Shown here: piece by piece, positions 50,229-59,541 of the stretch
Numbering within the stretch: position 1 is the stretch's first letter
Layout of the letters: each line of letters starts with the position of its first letter
Source: an uncultured Nesterenkonia sp.
GTDB taxonomy: Bacteria; Actinomycetota; Actinomycetes; Actinomycetales; Micrococcaceae
Direction: 5' to 3'
Length of the DNA: 64,000 bases
NCBI GenBank assembly: GCA_946222885.1
Contig: CAMIAK010000007.1
Coordinates: 75,740-139,739, forward strand
Translations under genes and position numbers: made by a program
Notes under the pieces: model-generated
The model's database searches: none
Seen by the model: only the letters and a program-made list of their open reading frames with translations
Told to the model about the DNA's origin: nothing

Positions 50229-50611
50229 GCGACCAGACCGGACAGGGCAGCGGCGGCGCAGGATGGCGCCTGAAGGTGCTCGGCGGGGGAGAGGAGCCGG
50301 ATCCCCGGTTCACCCTGGCCAATGAGCGCACCTTCCTCTCCTGGATCCGCACCTCCCTAGCCCTGCTGGCCGGCGGGGTGGCGGTGGAAGCGCTCACCCA
50401 GGAGCTCTTCGAGCCGCAGCTGCGCACCCTGCTCTCCGTGCTGCTGCTGATCCTGGGTGTGGCGCTCAGCGCGGGAGCCTTCCTGCGCTGGCTGCAGGTG
50501 GAGCGGAGCCTGCGGCGGAGGTCTCCGCTGCCGCTGCCGCTGATCGCCCCGCTGCTGGGGGCCGGCGTCGCGGTGATCTCCGCGGTCCTGATCTGGGCGA
50601 TGCTGGCGTGA
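50225..50611 (+). CDS. DUF202/YidH-family membrane protein, first copy
   Basis: 128 aa. The family motif is FTLANERTFLSWIRTSLALL, followed by AGGVAVEALTQELFE. Three helices are predicted (LALLAGGVAVEAL, LLSVLLLILGVALSAGAFL, LIAPLLGAGVAVISAVLIW). It overlaps the choline-sulfatase stop codon by 4 nt (ATGA). The role of DUF202 proteins is unknown. Tight coupling to betC hints at a link to osmolyte handling, but such pairs occur in many contexts. Confidence 0.8.
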   Translation: MSDQTGQGSGGAGWRLKVLGGGEEPDPRFTLANERTFLSWIRTSLALLAGGVAVEALTQELFEPQLRTLLSVLLLILGVALSAGAFLRWLQVERSLRRRSPLPLPLIAPLLGAGVAVISAVLIWAMLA

Positions 50612-50621
50612 GGGCCCGGCG

Positions 50622-50969
50622 GTGAAGCGTCCGTCACGCCGGCGCACGTCCCGGGGGCCGCTGCACCAGGATCCCGGTCTGCAGCCCGAGCGCACGCTGC
50701 TGTCCTGGACCCGGACGCTGCTGCTGATGCTCGTGGTGGGAGGGTTCTTCATCCGCTGGGCCCCCTACTACGGGGCGGCGGTGCTGTGGCTCTTCGGGGC
50801 GGCCTGCCTCATCGCCGGCGGCGTCTGGGCGGGGCAGCGCAGGCGCTATGCCCAGGCGGGCGCCGGCATCGCCGCCGAGCGCTATCCGGCCGCACTGGGC
50901 GGCGCGGCCTCGCTGGCGCTGGCCGTGATGGCACTGGGCGGCGTCGCGCTGTTCTTCGTGGTGGCCTGA
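50622..50969 (+). CDS. DUF202-family membrane protein, second copy
   Basis: 115 aa from a GTG start with a weak ribosome binding site. It carries LQPERTLLSWTRTLLLMLVV, the DUF202 core, then ALGGAASLALAVMALGGVAL as the last helix. It is a tandem but diverged relative of the preceding gene, so the two may form a hetero-oligomer. A strong hairpin follows. Function unknown. Confidence 0.75.
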   Translation: MKRPSRRRTSRGPLHQDPGLQPERTLLSWTRTLLLMLVVGGFFIRWAPYYGAAVLWLFGAACLIAGGVWAGQRRRYAQAGAGIAAERYPAALGGAASLALAVMALGGVALFFVVA

Positions 50970-50985
50970 AAGGGTCCTCATACGA

Positions 50986-51042
50986 CGAGTGGCACGTCCG
51001 GGTGGTCGCAGAGACTCTCTGCCCACCCGGACGTGCCACTCG
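50986..51042. terminator. Long palindromic terminator between convergent operons
   Basis: Perfect 20-bp arms, CGAGTGGCACGTCCGGGTGG and its complement, enclose a 17-nt centre with an inner GCAGAG-N3-CTCTGC hairpin (51008-51022). It separates the DUF202 genes from the choline-oxidase operon. The outer arms match the element at 12691-12749. Confidence 0.8.
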
Positions 51043-51063
51043 AGGGGAGTCCGGCTCAGCCGC

Positions 51064-52710
51064 TCAGGCGACGTCCCCGGCGGTGCGGTCCTCCTTGATC
51101 ATGTCGGCGGCGTGCTCGCCGATCATCATGGTGGTGATGTTCGGGTTCACCGTGGTGATCTCCGGCATCACGGAGGCGTCGACCACGCGCAGGCCCTTCA
51201 CGCCCTTGACCCGCAGGCGGGCGTCCAGCGGTGACATGACATCGTCCTCGGCACCCATGCGCACGGTGCCCACCGGGTGGTACACGGTGTTGTGGGTGCG
51301 CCTGACGTAGTCGGCGATCTCCTCGTCGGTCTGCACGTCCTTGCCCGGGTAGAGCTCCTCGCCGGCCCAGTCGGCCATGGCCGGCTGGGAGACGATCGTC
51401 CGGGCCAGCCTGATGCCGTCCACGGCCACGCGCATGTCATGGCCCTCCGGGTCGGTGAAGTAGCGCGGGTCCACCTTCGGCTTGTCGCGGTAGTCGCGGC
51501 TGCGCAGGGTCACGGTGCCGCGGGACTTCGCGTGGGTGACGTTGGGGGTCAGCACGAAGCTGTTCTCCGACGTCGGGTAGCCCTGGCGCAGGGTGTGCAT
51601 GTCGAAGGGCACCGAGCCGTAGTGCATCATCAGGTCCGGGCGGCCGGGCCTGTCCGAGGAGCCGGTGCCCTCCAGCAGGTCGGCGAAGATGCCGATCTCC
51701 CAGAACTGGTAGCCCTCCTCGATCATCGGCTTCTTGGCGTCCCAGCCGATGACGACCTCCGGGTGGTCCTGCAGGTTCTGGCCCACTCCGGGGGAGTCCA
51801 CGCGGGCGGTGATGCCGTGCTCGGCCAGGTGTTCGGCCGGACCGATGCCGGAGAGCATCAGCAGCTTCGGCGAATCGATGGCGCCGGCGGAGAGGATGAC
51901 CTCCCGGGCCGCGGAGATGGTGTGCGCCTTGCCGAAGGCGTTGTTCACCACGGAGACGCCCACGGCGCGCTCGTCCTCGAAGAGGATCTCCCTGACCCAG
52001 GTGTCGGTCAGCAGGGTGAAGTTCTCGCGGTCCAGGATCGGGTGGATGTAGGACACCGACGATGACGACCGGGTTCCATCCTGCTTCCGGTTGACCTGGA
52101 AGAAGTTGGCGCCCTTGACCACGGTCTCGCCGCTGTTGAACTCCACGCGCGGGATCCCGGCCTGCTCGCAGGCGTCCAGGACGGCCACGCCGCAGGGGTC
52201 GTGGGGCGGGATGGTCATCAGCTCGACGGGGCCCTCGGTGCCGTGGTGCTCGCCGCCGTCGGGACGGGCCTGGTCGTTGGTCTCCAGGCGCTTGAGCAGC
52301 GGCCAAGCCTTCTCCGCGTTCCAGCCTTCGGCGCCCAGCTGCTCCCATTCGTCCATGTCCTCGCGCGGAGGCCAGAAGGCGATGCAGGAGTTGTGGGAGG
52401 AGCAGCCGCCGAGCACCTTCGCGCGGGCGTGGCGCATGAAGGAGTTGCCGTTCTCCTGGGGCTCGATCGGGTAGTCCCAGTCATAGCCGGACTCCAGCAG
52501 CTCCATCCAGCGGTTCAGCTGCAGGACCACGTCTTTGTCCTGATCGGTGGGGCCGGCCTCCAGCAGCGCCACGGTGACGTTCGGGTCCTCGGAGAGCCGG
52601 GCTGCGACGGCCGCACCGGCGGAGCCGCCGCCGACGACGACGTAGTCATAGGTCTCAGCGTCCTGTGCGGGGGAGGCAGGCACGTTGGGGGAGAGGCGGT
52701 TGGTGGTCAA
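51064..52710 (-). CDS. codA: Choline oxidase (GMC-family flavoprotein)
   Basis: 548 aa, near-full-length match to my memory of Arthrobacter choline oxidase, which oxidises choline to betaine aldehyde and on to glycine betaine using O2 and giving H2O2. FAD site YDYVVVGGGSAGAAVAARLS. Choline-oxidase text: LLESGYDWDYPIEPQENGNS. The flavin-linking region is KVLGGCSSHNSCIAFW with H106. The active-site His is in TVYHPVGTVRMG and the Asn in VNPNITTMMIG. The ATG is preceded by AAGGAG. It is last in the betT-betB-codA group, 33 bp after betB. A membrane-bound BetA choline dehydrogenase is the alternative, but the residues above favour the oxidase. Confidence 0.88.
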   Translation of the reverse strand: MTTNRLSPNVPASPAQDAETYDYVVVGGGSAGAAVAARLSEDPNVTVALLEAGPTDQDKDVVLQLNRWMELLESGYDWDYPIEPQENGNSFMRHARAKVLGGCSSHNSCIAFWPPREDMDEWEQLGAEGWNAEKAWPLLKRLETNDQARPDGGEHHGTEGPVELMTIPPHDPCGVAVLDACEQAGIPRVEFNSGETVVKGANFFQVNRKQDGTRSSSSVSYIHPILDRENFTLLTDTWVREILFEDERAVGVSVVNNAFGKAHTISAAREVILSAGAIDSPKLLMLSGIGPAEHLAEHGITARVDSPGVGQNLQDHPEVVIGWDAKKPMIEEGYQFWEIGIFADLLEGTGSSDRPGRPDLMMHYGSVPFDMHTLRQGYPTSENSFVLTPNVTHAKSRGTVTLRSRDYRDKPKVDPRYFTDPEGHDMRVAVDGIRLARTIVSQPAMADWAGEELYPGKDVQTDEEIADYVRRTHNTVYHPVGTVRMGAEDDVMSPLDARLRVKGVKGLRVVDASVMPEITTVNPNITTMMIGEHAADMIKEDRTAGDVA

Positions 52711-52743
52711 GAATTTCTCCTTCTTCCGACGGGGTGGGGGGCT

Positions 52744-54213
52744 TCAGTTCGAGAACCAGCCGGAGACGGCGGGCTGGGTGTTCTCGTAGATGTGCTTGGC
52801 CTCGCGGTACTCCTCCAGGCCGGCGACGCCGAGCTCGCGCCCGACGCCGGACTGCTTGAAGCCGCCCCACTCGGCCTGCGGCAGGTAGGGGTGGTAGTCG
52901 TTGATCCAGATGGTGCCGTGGCGCAGCCGGGAGGAGACCCGGTGGGCCTTCTCGCGGTCGGAGGTCCACACCGCACCGGCCAGGCCGTAGACGGTGTCAT
53001 TGGCGGTCTCGATCGCCTCAGCCTCGGTGGTGAAGGTCTCCACGGTGATGACCGGGCCGAAGCCCTCCTCGACCACCACAGACATGCCGCGCTCCACGCT
53101 GTCCAGGATGGTGGGGGCGTAGAAGCAGCCGTCGGCGAGCTCCTCGCCGCCGAAGTGATGACCGGTGCGCAGGACCGCGCCCTCCTCGATGCCCTTCTGG
53201 GTGTAGTCGTAGACCTTCTGACGGTGCTCCTTGGAGATGAGCGGCCCGGTCTCGGCGTTCTCGTCGAAGGGCCCGCCCATGCGGATGTTCTCGGCCCGGC
53301 GGACCAGCTCGTCCACGAAGGGCCCCTTGATGGACTCCTCGACGATCAGCCGGGTGCCGGCGGAGCAGACCTGGCCGGAGTCCACGAACCCGGCGTTCAG
53401 GGCGTTGTCCACGGCGGCGTCGAAGTCGGCGTCGGCGAAGACCACGTTGGGGTTCTTGCCGCCGAGCTCCAGGGCGATCTTCTTCACGGTCTTGGCCGCG
53501 GCCTCGTAGATCTTCTGGCCGGTCACCAGCCCGCCGGTGAAGGAGATCAGGTCCACATCGGGGTGGGAGGACAGCGGCGCTCCCGCGGTCGCGCCCGGGC
53601 CGGTCAGCAGGTTCGCCACCCCGGCGGGCAGCCCCAGCTTGTCGAAGACGTCCATGATCAGGATGGCCGTGTGCGGGGTCAGCTCGGCGGGCTTGAGGAT
53701 CAGGCTGTTGCCGGCGGCCAGGGCCGGGGCGAGCTTCCACGCGGCCTGCAGCAGGGGGAAGTTCCAGGGGGTGATCATCCCGCAGACGCCCACGGGTTCG
53801 TAGACGACCTTGGAGATCACCGAGGGGTCGCCGGCGTCGACGATCCGGCCGGCGTCGGCATCGGCCAGCTTCCCGAAGTGTTTGAAGCAGCCGATGATGT
53901 CGTCCATGTCGATCTGTGCCTCGACGAAGCGCTTGCCGGTGTCCAGGGCTTCGGCGCGGGCGAACTCGTCCTTGCGCTCGGTGAGCTGATCGGCGACCTT
54001 CAGCAGGAACTCGCCGCGCTCTCCGGCGGGGGTGTCGGCCCAGACGCGGGACTCGAAGGCGCGTTTGGCGGCCTCGATGGCCTTCAGGGCGTCGGCCTGG
54101 CCGGCCTCCGAGACCACGGCGACCTCGGTGCCGTCGGCGGGGCAGGTGATGGTGCGGGTCTCACCGCTGGCAGCGGCCACCCACTGGCCGTCGATGAACA
54201 GCGTGGCGGTCAT
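52744..54213 (-). CDS. betB: Betaine-aldehyde dehydrogenase
   Basis: 489 aa NAD(P)-dependent aldehyde dehydrogenase that oxidises betaine aldehyde to glycine betaine. Motifs: PWNFPLLQAAWKLAPALAAG (cofactor), LISFTGGLVTGQKIYEAA, KKIALELGGKNPNVVFAD (catalytic Glu), and VDSGQVCSAGTRLIVEE (catalytic Cys). The ATG is preceded by CAAGGAG. Choline oxidase alone can make betaine in two steps, so BetB would work as a second route or a scavenger of escaped aldehyde. It lies between betT and codA on the same strand. Confidence 0.92.
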   Translation of the reverse strand: MTATLFIDGQWVAAASGETRTITCPADGTEVAVVSEAGQADALKAIEAAKRAFESRVWADTPAGERGEFLLKVADQLTERKDEFARAEALDTGKRFVEAQIDMDDIIGCFKHFGKLADADAGRIVDAGDPSVISKVVYEPVGVCGMITPWNFPLLQAAWKLAPALAAGNSLILKPAELTPHTAILIMDVFDKLGLPAGVANLLTGPGATAGAPLSSHPDVDLISFTGGLVTGQKIYEAAAKTVKKIALELGGKNPNVVFADADFDAAVDNALNAGFVDSGQVCSAGTRLIVEESIKGPFVDELVRRAENIRMGGPFDENAETGPLISKEHRQKVYDYTQKGIEEGAVLRTGHHFGGEELADGCFYAPTILDSVERGMSVVVEEGFGPVITVETFTTEAEAIETANDTVYGLAGAVWTSDREKAHRVSSRLRHGTIWINDYHPYLPQAEWGGFKQSGVGRELGVAGLEEYREAKHIYENTQPAVSGWFSN

Positions 54214-54244
54214 GAAAACTCCTTGAGGTCTGGGGGTGGAGGGA

Positions 54245-54281
54245 GGTGCCGGGCCCAGCCTATCCAGCGGGACCCGGCACC
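54245..54281 (-). terminator. Hairpin in the betT-betB gap
   Basis: GGTGCCGGG (54245-54253) pairs with CCCGGCACC (54273-54281) in the 111-bp gap between betT and betB. It may be a partial terminator that lowers betB-codA expression relative to betT, or protect processed mRNA ends. Confidence 0.45.
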
Positions 54282-54324
54282 GTAACGGCCCGCAGGCCGG
54301 TGGTTCTGCGCCGGGCGGGACCTC

Positions 54325-56505
54325 CTACTCGGAGGCTCCGCGGGTCCGGACGTGGTCCCAATCGTTGGGGATGCTGCCGGTGCTCGCGGTGACCGGGGAG
54401 GCCCCGGCGTCGTCGTTCATCGTCAGCACGGCCAGGTGGCGCTCATAGGCGTCCAGGACGTCGCTGATCAGCTGCTCCTTGGAGTAGCCGTAGACGTCGC
54501 GGCCGTCGGAGCCTGTCGCGGAGAACACCTCCACGCGGTGGTAGGTCTCCTCCGCGGTATGGACCCGCAGCGCGAAGTTCGGCACCGAGTACTCCACCGG
54601 GTAGGCCTGGTATTTGAAGACGCCCTGGTCGCCGAACTCCACGCAGAGGTCGACCTGCGGGATGCCCCCGCCGACCTGGGCCTCGGTGTCAGGCACGGTG
54701 CCGCGCTCGCAGGTGACGGTGGCCCCCTGCTTCTCCAGCTCGGCGGCGACCTCCTCCACGGCGGGCATCGCGGTGGCGTTCATGTACTCGGTGACCTCGG
54801 CCGCCGTCGGGTAGTGCATATGGCGGGCCAGGCGCCGGCGCCACCGGCCCGGGGCGGTCCCGCCGGCCTCGGCGATGCGCTCGGACAGTGCGGAGGGGAG
54901 GGTCGCCTCCATGGACTCCACGTTGTAGCGCTCCTGGCGCAGAGCCCGCCATACGCTGATCATCAGCAGGTAGAGCACCAGGGACAGCGGGACACCGATG
55001 ATGACTGCGGCCATCTGCAGCGAGTAGACGCCGTCGAGCATGAGCATCACCAGGGTCAGCGCACCGATGATGAAGCTCCAGACGATGCGCAGCCACGGAG
55101 GGCCGTCGGAGGTGGCGGTCTCGGTCTTGGAGGTGAAGTTCGCCAGCACCAGCGCGCCGGAGTCGGCGGAGGTGACGTAGAACAGCAGCCCGACCAGCAC
55201 CGAGACGCCGATGATGAAGGTCGCGCCCGGGAACTCGGCCATCAGGGCGAAGAAGCCCGCGCCCTCGGCGTCCTCGGCCGCCTCGGCGAAGCTGTCGTCT
55301 CCGCCCATGATCCGCATGATGGTGGCGTTGCCGAAGATGGAGATCCACAGCGCGTTGAAGGCGAAGGGCACGAGCAGCACGCCGATGATGAACTGGCGCA
55401 GGGTGCGGCCGCGGGAGATGCGGGCCAGGAAGAGCCCGACGAACAGCGCCCAGGCCATCCACCAGGTCCAGAAGAAGATGGTCCACCACTCGACCCAGGC
55501 CTCGTCCAGCCACGCCTGGTCGGTGTCATAGGCGAAGGTCTCGGTCATCATGCCCGGAAGCAGGGCGAAGAAGTCGCCGACGTTCTTCACCAGGGCGTTG
55601 AGCAGCCTGACGGTGTCCCCGGAGATCAGCACGTAGAGCATCAGCACGATGGCCATCAGCACGTTCAGCTCCGCCAGCCGGCGGATGCCCTTCTCCACGC
55701 CGGAGACGGTGGAGAAGGTCACGACGACGGCCGCCAGCACGATCAGCCCGGCCTGAACTCCTGTGCCGGGTGCGATGCCGAACATGTAGTCCAGGCCGTA
55801 GGAGAGGAAGACCACGCCGATGCCGAGGCTGGTGGCGATGCCGAAGATGGTGCCCAGCACGGCGGCGATCTGGACGGTGTCGCCGGCCGGACCCTGGGCG
55901 CGCCGCCCGATGATCGGGTAGAGCGCGGAGCGGATGCTCAGCGGCAGGTGGTAGCGGTAGGCGAAGAGGCCGAAGGCGATGCCGGTCAGGGCGTACATGG
56001 CCCAGCCGGGGATGCCGTAGTGGAACATGGTCCACAGGGCGGCCTCCTCGGCGGCCTGGAGGGTGCCCTCATCGGCGCCGGGACCGACGCGGAGGTTGGC
56101 GGCCGGACCGATGATCGAGAAGAACATCAGGTCCACGCCGATGCCGGCGGCGAAGAGCATCGAGGCCCAGGTGAAGAGGCTGAACCTCGGCTTGGAGTGG
56201 TCCGGGCCCAGCTTGGTCCTGCCGATGCGGCTGAACGCGATGATCAGCACGAAGACCACGATGATGGCCGCGGTCAGGATGAAATACCAGCCCAGGTTCG
56301 TGCTGAGCCAGGCGAAGGCGGTCTCCAGAGTGTTGTAGGCCGACTCCGGGACGATCGCCGCCCAAGCGGTGAAGGCCAGGATGAGGACCGCGGAGATGAT
56401 GAAGACCGGCCAGTTGACCTTGGAGGCCTCAGAGGTCGTCCTCTTCCCCGTCCCCCCGGGGTTCGCCTCCGCGGGAGGCTGCGAGTGATCCGTGGCGGAT
56501 GCCAT
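54325..56505 (-). CDS. betT: BetT-type choline transporter (BCCT family)
   Basis: 726 aa secondary carrier. TM1 is WPVFIISAVLILAFTAWAAI. BetT-like text is LGPDHSKPRFSLFTWASMLF, then AAGIGVDLMFFSIIGP, followed by WTMFHYGIPGWAMYALTGIA and LPLSIRSALYPIIGRRAQGP. The TM8 signature is IFFWTWWMAWALFVGLFLAR. The C-terminal tail (about 190 residues) is long and hydrophilic and ends TGSIPNDWDHVRTRGASE, as in osmoregulated BetT proteins. Glycine at the third TM3 position of the GxGxD run is typical of proton-coupled choline carriers. First gene of the betT-betB-codA group. Confidence 0.9.
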   Translation of the reverse strand: MASATDHSQPPAEANPGGTGKRTTSEASKVNWPVFIISAVLILAFTAWAAIVPESAYNTLETAFAWLSTNLGWYFILTAAIIVVFVLIIAFSRIGRTKLGPDHSKPRFSLFTWASMLFAAGIGVDLMFFSIIGPAANLRVGPGADEGTLQAAEEAALWTMFHYGIPGWAMYALTGIAFGLFAYRYHLPLSIRSALYPIIGRRAQGPAGDTVQIAAVLGTIFGIATSLGIGVVFLSYGLDYMFGIAPGTGVQAGLIVLAAVVVTFSTVSGVEKGIRRLAELNVLMAIVLMLYVLISGDTVRLLNALVKNVGDFFALLPGMMTETFAYDTDQAWLDEAWVEWWTIFFWTWWMAWALFVGLFLARISRGRTLRQFIIGVLLVPFAFNALWISIFGNATIMRIMGGDDSFAEAAEDAEGAGFFALMAEFPGATFIIGVSVLVGLLFYVTSADSGALVLANFTSKTETATSDGPPWLRIVWSFIIGALTLVMLMLDGVYSLQMAAVIIGVPLSLVLYLLMISVWRALRQERYNVESMEATLPSALSERIAEAGGTAPGRWRRRLARHMHYPTAAEVTEYMNATAMPAVEEVAAELEKQGATVTCERGTVPDTEAQVGGGIPQVDLCVEFGDQGVFKYQAYPVEYSVPNFALRVHTAEETYHRVEVFSATGSDGRDVYGYSKEQLISDVLDAYERHLAVLTMNDDAGASPVTASTGSIPNDWDHVRTRGASE

Positions 56506-56677
56506 GACGTGGTGTTCCTTCCTCAGTGTTATGCCCTAGTGGTGTGATAAAAGCCCAATATGTTTTGAACCGGCACGAGCATAGTCAGAAAAAGACAGAT
56601 GGGGGAGTGATGCCGTCCGAATGTGTCATGGCAGGGACGGCGGCGGCACGGACTCGCTTCCCGCGTGCTGAGCGCGA

Positions 56678-56683
56678 TAGGTT
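56678..56683 (+). promoter_or_regulatory. -10 box TAGGTT of leaderless ychF promoter
   Basis: TAGGTT ends 8 nt before the GTG at 56692. The in-frame GTG at 56686 lies only 2 nt after the box and cannot be transcribed, so 56692 is the better start. Confidence 0.5.
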
Positions 56684-56691
56684 AGGTGACC

Positions 56692-57767
<1,076 letters not shown>

Positions 57768-57771
<4 letters not shown>

Positions 57772-58547
57772 GGCCGGGCAAGGTGGTCGACTTCATCAGT
57801 GCCTTCTACGAGAAGGCTCAGGATCTCAACTGGGAGGTCTCGGGGCTGATCAGCCCCGGTTCCTCAGTGTATTCGCTGGGCAGCGACTCCAAGCTGATCG
57901 GCCGGATCTTCGAGCTGATCTCGACGGGCGCCGTCAAAGACATCGCTCAGGAGCATGGACTGCAGCTCGAGGCTTCTCCGCAGCAGACCGTCTACCCTGA
58001 TTTCACTCTGATCGATCCGTCGGATCCCAGCACCAAGATCGCAGTGGATGTGAAATCGACCTACAGGAAGTTCACGGCCAAAGGCGAGATCAGGCCGTTC
58101 AGGTTCACCCTGGGCTCTTATGCCTCATTCCTGCGGAACGGCACGAAGAACATCGCCTACCCCTATGAGGAGTACGTCAAGCACTATGTGATCGGCTTCG
58201 TATACACCCGCAATCCCCAGATCGACGAGGGGCAGGAATACGCTGTAGCGGATCTGCCGCAGATCGCCGTCCCATACCACGACGTCGAATACTTCGTGCA
58301 GGAGAAACACCGGGTCTCGGGCTATCAGCCCGGCAGCGGAAACACGGAGAATATCGGGACCTTCTCCTCAGCGGATGTGGACGACTTCCGGAAGGGCGAG
58401 GGTCCGTTTGCAGAGCTCGGGGAGTGGGCGTTCGAGCTCTACTGGAGGAACTACCCCAAGTACCGTGCGGCTGAGCGGGCCTACACCGACTTGGAAGGAT
58501 TCTTGCAGTGGGCGAAGGAGCAAGGCTACTCGATTCAGCCACGCTGA
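57768..58547 (+). CDS. EcoRV-family type II restriction endonuclease (predicted GATATC)
   Basis: 259 aa, close match to EcoRV as I remember it. Shared blocks: SGLISPGSSVYSLGSDSKL (EcoRV has a LGSDTK block), IFELIS with E49, VYPDFTLIDPSDP with D78, IAVDVKSTY with D94 and K96 (the PD-D-x-K centre), FTLGSYASFLRNGTKNIAYP, VIGFVYTR and the recognition loop GSGNTENIG (189-197). The base-contacting Gly, Gly, Asn and Thr of the EcoRV loop are all kept. ELYWRNYPKYRAAER matches the EcoRV C-terminus. It starts at a GTG within the ychF stop, so it has no promoter of its own. Tail-to-tail with its methyltransferase. Cutting at GATATC to blunt ends is predicted, not shown. Confidence 0.93.
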
Positions 58548-59458
58548 GATCTTTTGAAGCCGGGGCGGAGGAGCAGTGTCTCTACCATCTTGTTGCGGAG
58601 CGTCTCCCGTGACCCCACATGGTAGAAGTGGTCGAAATCCGCGCTCTCATTACCCGCCCAGTGCTGTTCCAGGTGGTCATTGACCCGGTAACGGTTCTCT
58701 CTCCACATGGACAGGGCGAAGCCGGCAGGAGAGGCCTGCGTCAGCTCAGCGAGGTCTGCGGCATCCTGTTGGCTCCATTCTGCGATGTAGCCGGTATGAC
58801 GGCCGATGTACGGCGGGTCCGCGTAGATGAAATCCCCTTCCCGAGCTTGCCGCAGAGTCTCACGGAAATCGGCGGAGACGAACTCCCACTCCTTGCCCTT
58901 CATGGCTCCGGCCACGGCGCTGATCTGGTTGGTGATCTTGGTGACGTAGGCCTTGGAGAACCTTTCGGGCTTCTTGCAGAACGGCACGTTGAATCCGCCC
59001 CTGCGGTTGAAGCGCATCACGCCGTTGAAGCATGAGCGGGTCAGGAAGAGGAAGTCGAGTGGGTCGGCCTCCTCATTGAACCTCTCCCGGACCTCATAGT
59101 AATAGCTGCCGTTGCTGGAAGAGAGCTTTGCGCCGGCGTCCTCCAGGTAGGCCCGCACCCCGGCGGCATCGATCTCGCCGTTCTGGACCTTCCTGTAGAA
59201 GGTGATGATATGAGGGTTGCTGTCGCTGATCAGAGCCCGCTGCGGCTGAAGGTTGAAGAGCACCACACCACTGCCCAGGAAGGGTTCGATCCACCTGCCG
59301 CCCTGGCTCTGATCCCAGCTGATGGAGCTGGCGATGAATGGGACGAGCTTGGTCTTGATCCCCTGGCATTTGATCGGCGGAACGATGATCCGCTCGGCGC
59401 TCTCGACAGCGTGAAGAGGCTCGGGGGCGACCCGTCCAGTTGGTGTGAGGATTGGCAT
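58535..59458 (-). CDS. M.EcoRV-like adenine-N6 DNA methyltransferase (D12/Dam class)
   Basis: 307 aa modification enzyme. VPPIKCQGIKTKLVPFIA matches the opening of M.EcoRV. Motif I is WIEPFLGSGVVLFN (FLGSG at 60-64), followed by the family segments SYYYEVRERFNEEADPLDFL, RSCFNGVMRFNRRGGFNVPF and CKKPERFSKAYVTKITNQ. Motif IV is DPPYIGRHTGY at 214-224. The C-terminal FDHFYHVGSRETLRNKMVE matches too. It should methylate adenine in GATATC and protect the host. An N-terminal extension of about 20 residues relative to M.EcoRV is present. It has its own leaderless promoter, while the endonuclease depends on ychF transcription. Confidence 0.93.
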   Translation of the reverse strand: MPILTPTGRVAPEPLHAVESAERIIVPPIKCQGIKTKLVPFIASSISWDQSQGGRWIEPFLGSGVVLFNLQPQRALISDSNPHIITFYRKVQNGEIDAAGVRAYLEDAGAKLSSSNGSYYYEVRERFNEEADPLDFLFLTRSCFNGVMRFNRRGGFNVPFCKKPERFSKAYVTKITNQISAVAGAMKGKEWEFVSADFRETLRQAREGDFIYADPPYIGRHTGYIAEWSQQDAADLAELTQASPAGFALSMWRENRYRVNDHLEQHWAGNESADFDHFYHVGSRETLRNKMVETLLLRPGFKRSQRG

Positions 59459-59464
59459 GGAGTC

Positions 59465-59470
59465 ATCGTA
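59465..59470 (-). promoter_or_regulatory. -10 box TACGAT of the leaderless methyltransferase promoter
   Basis: On the reverse strand TACGAT ends 6 nt before the methyltransferase ATG, and no Shine-Dalgarno sequence is present. An independent promoter lets protection be made before or without the endonuclease. Confidence 0.45.
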
Positions 59471-59541
59471 TCGCCGGATTCTGACATAGACCGGTGGCAG
59501 TCAGAGCGCCATTCGGGACTGAGTGTGAGGAGCGTCGGTCC

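Noticed and set aside
51064..52710. Calling the GMC protein BetA choline dehydrogenase
   Set aside because: The sequence follows Arthrobacter choline oxidase much more closely (YDWDYPIEPQENGNS, SSHNS, NTVYHPVGT).
52201..54285. 694-codon forward frame opposite betB and codA
   Set aside because: Antisense shadow; both reverse-strand genes have intact family motifs.
54352..56547. 731-codon forward frame opposite betT
   Set aside because: Antisense shadow of the transporter gene, low complexity.
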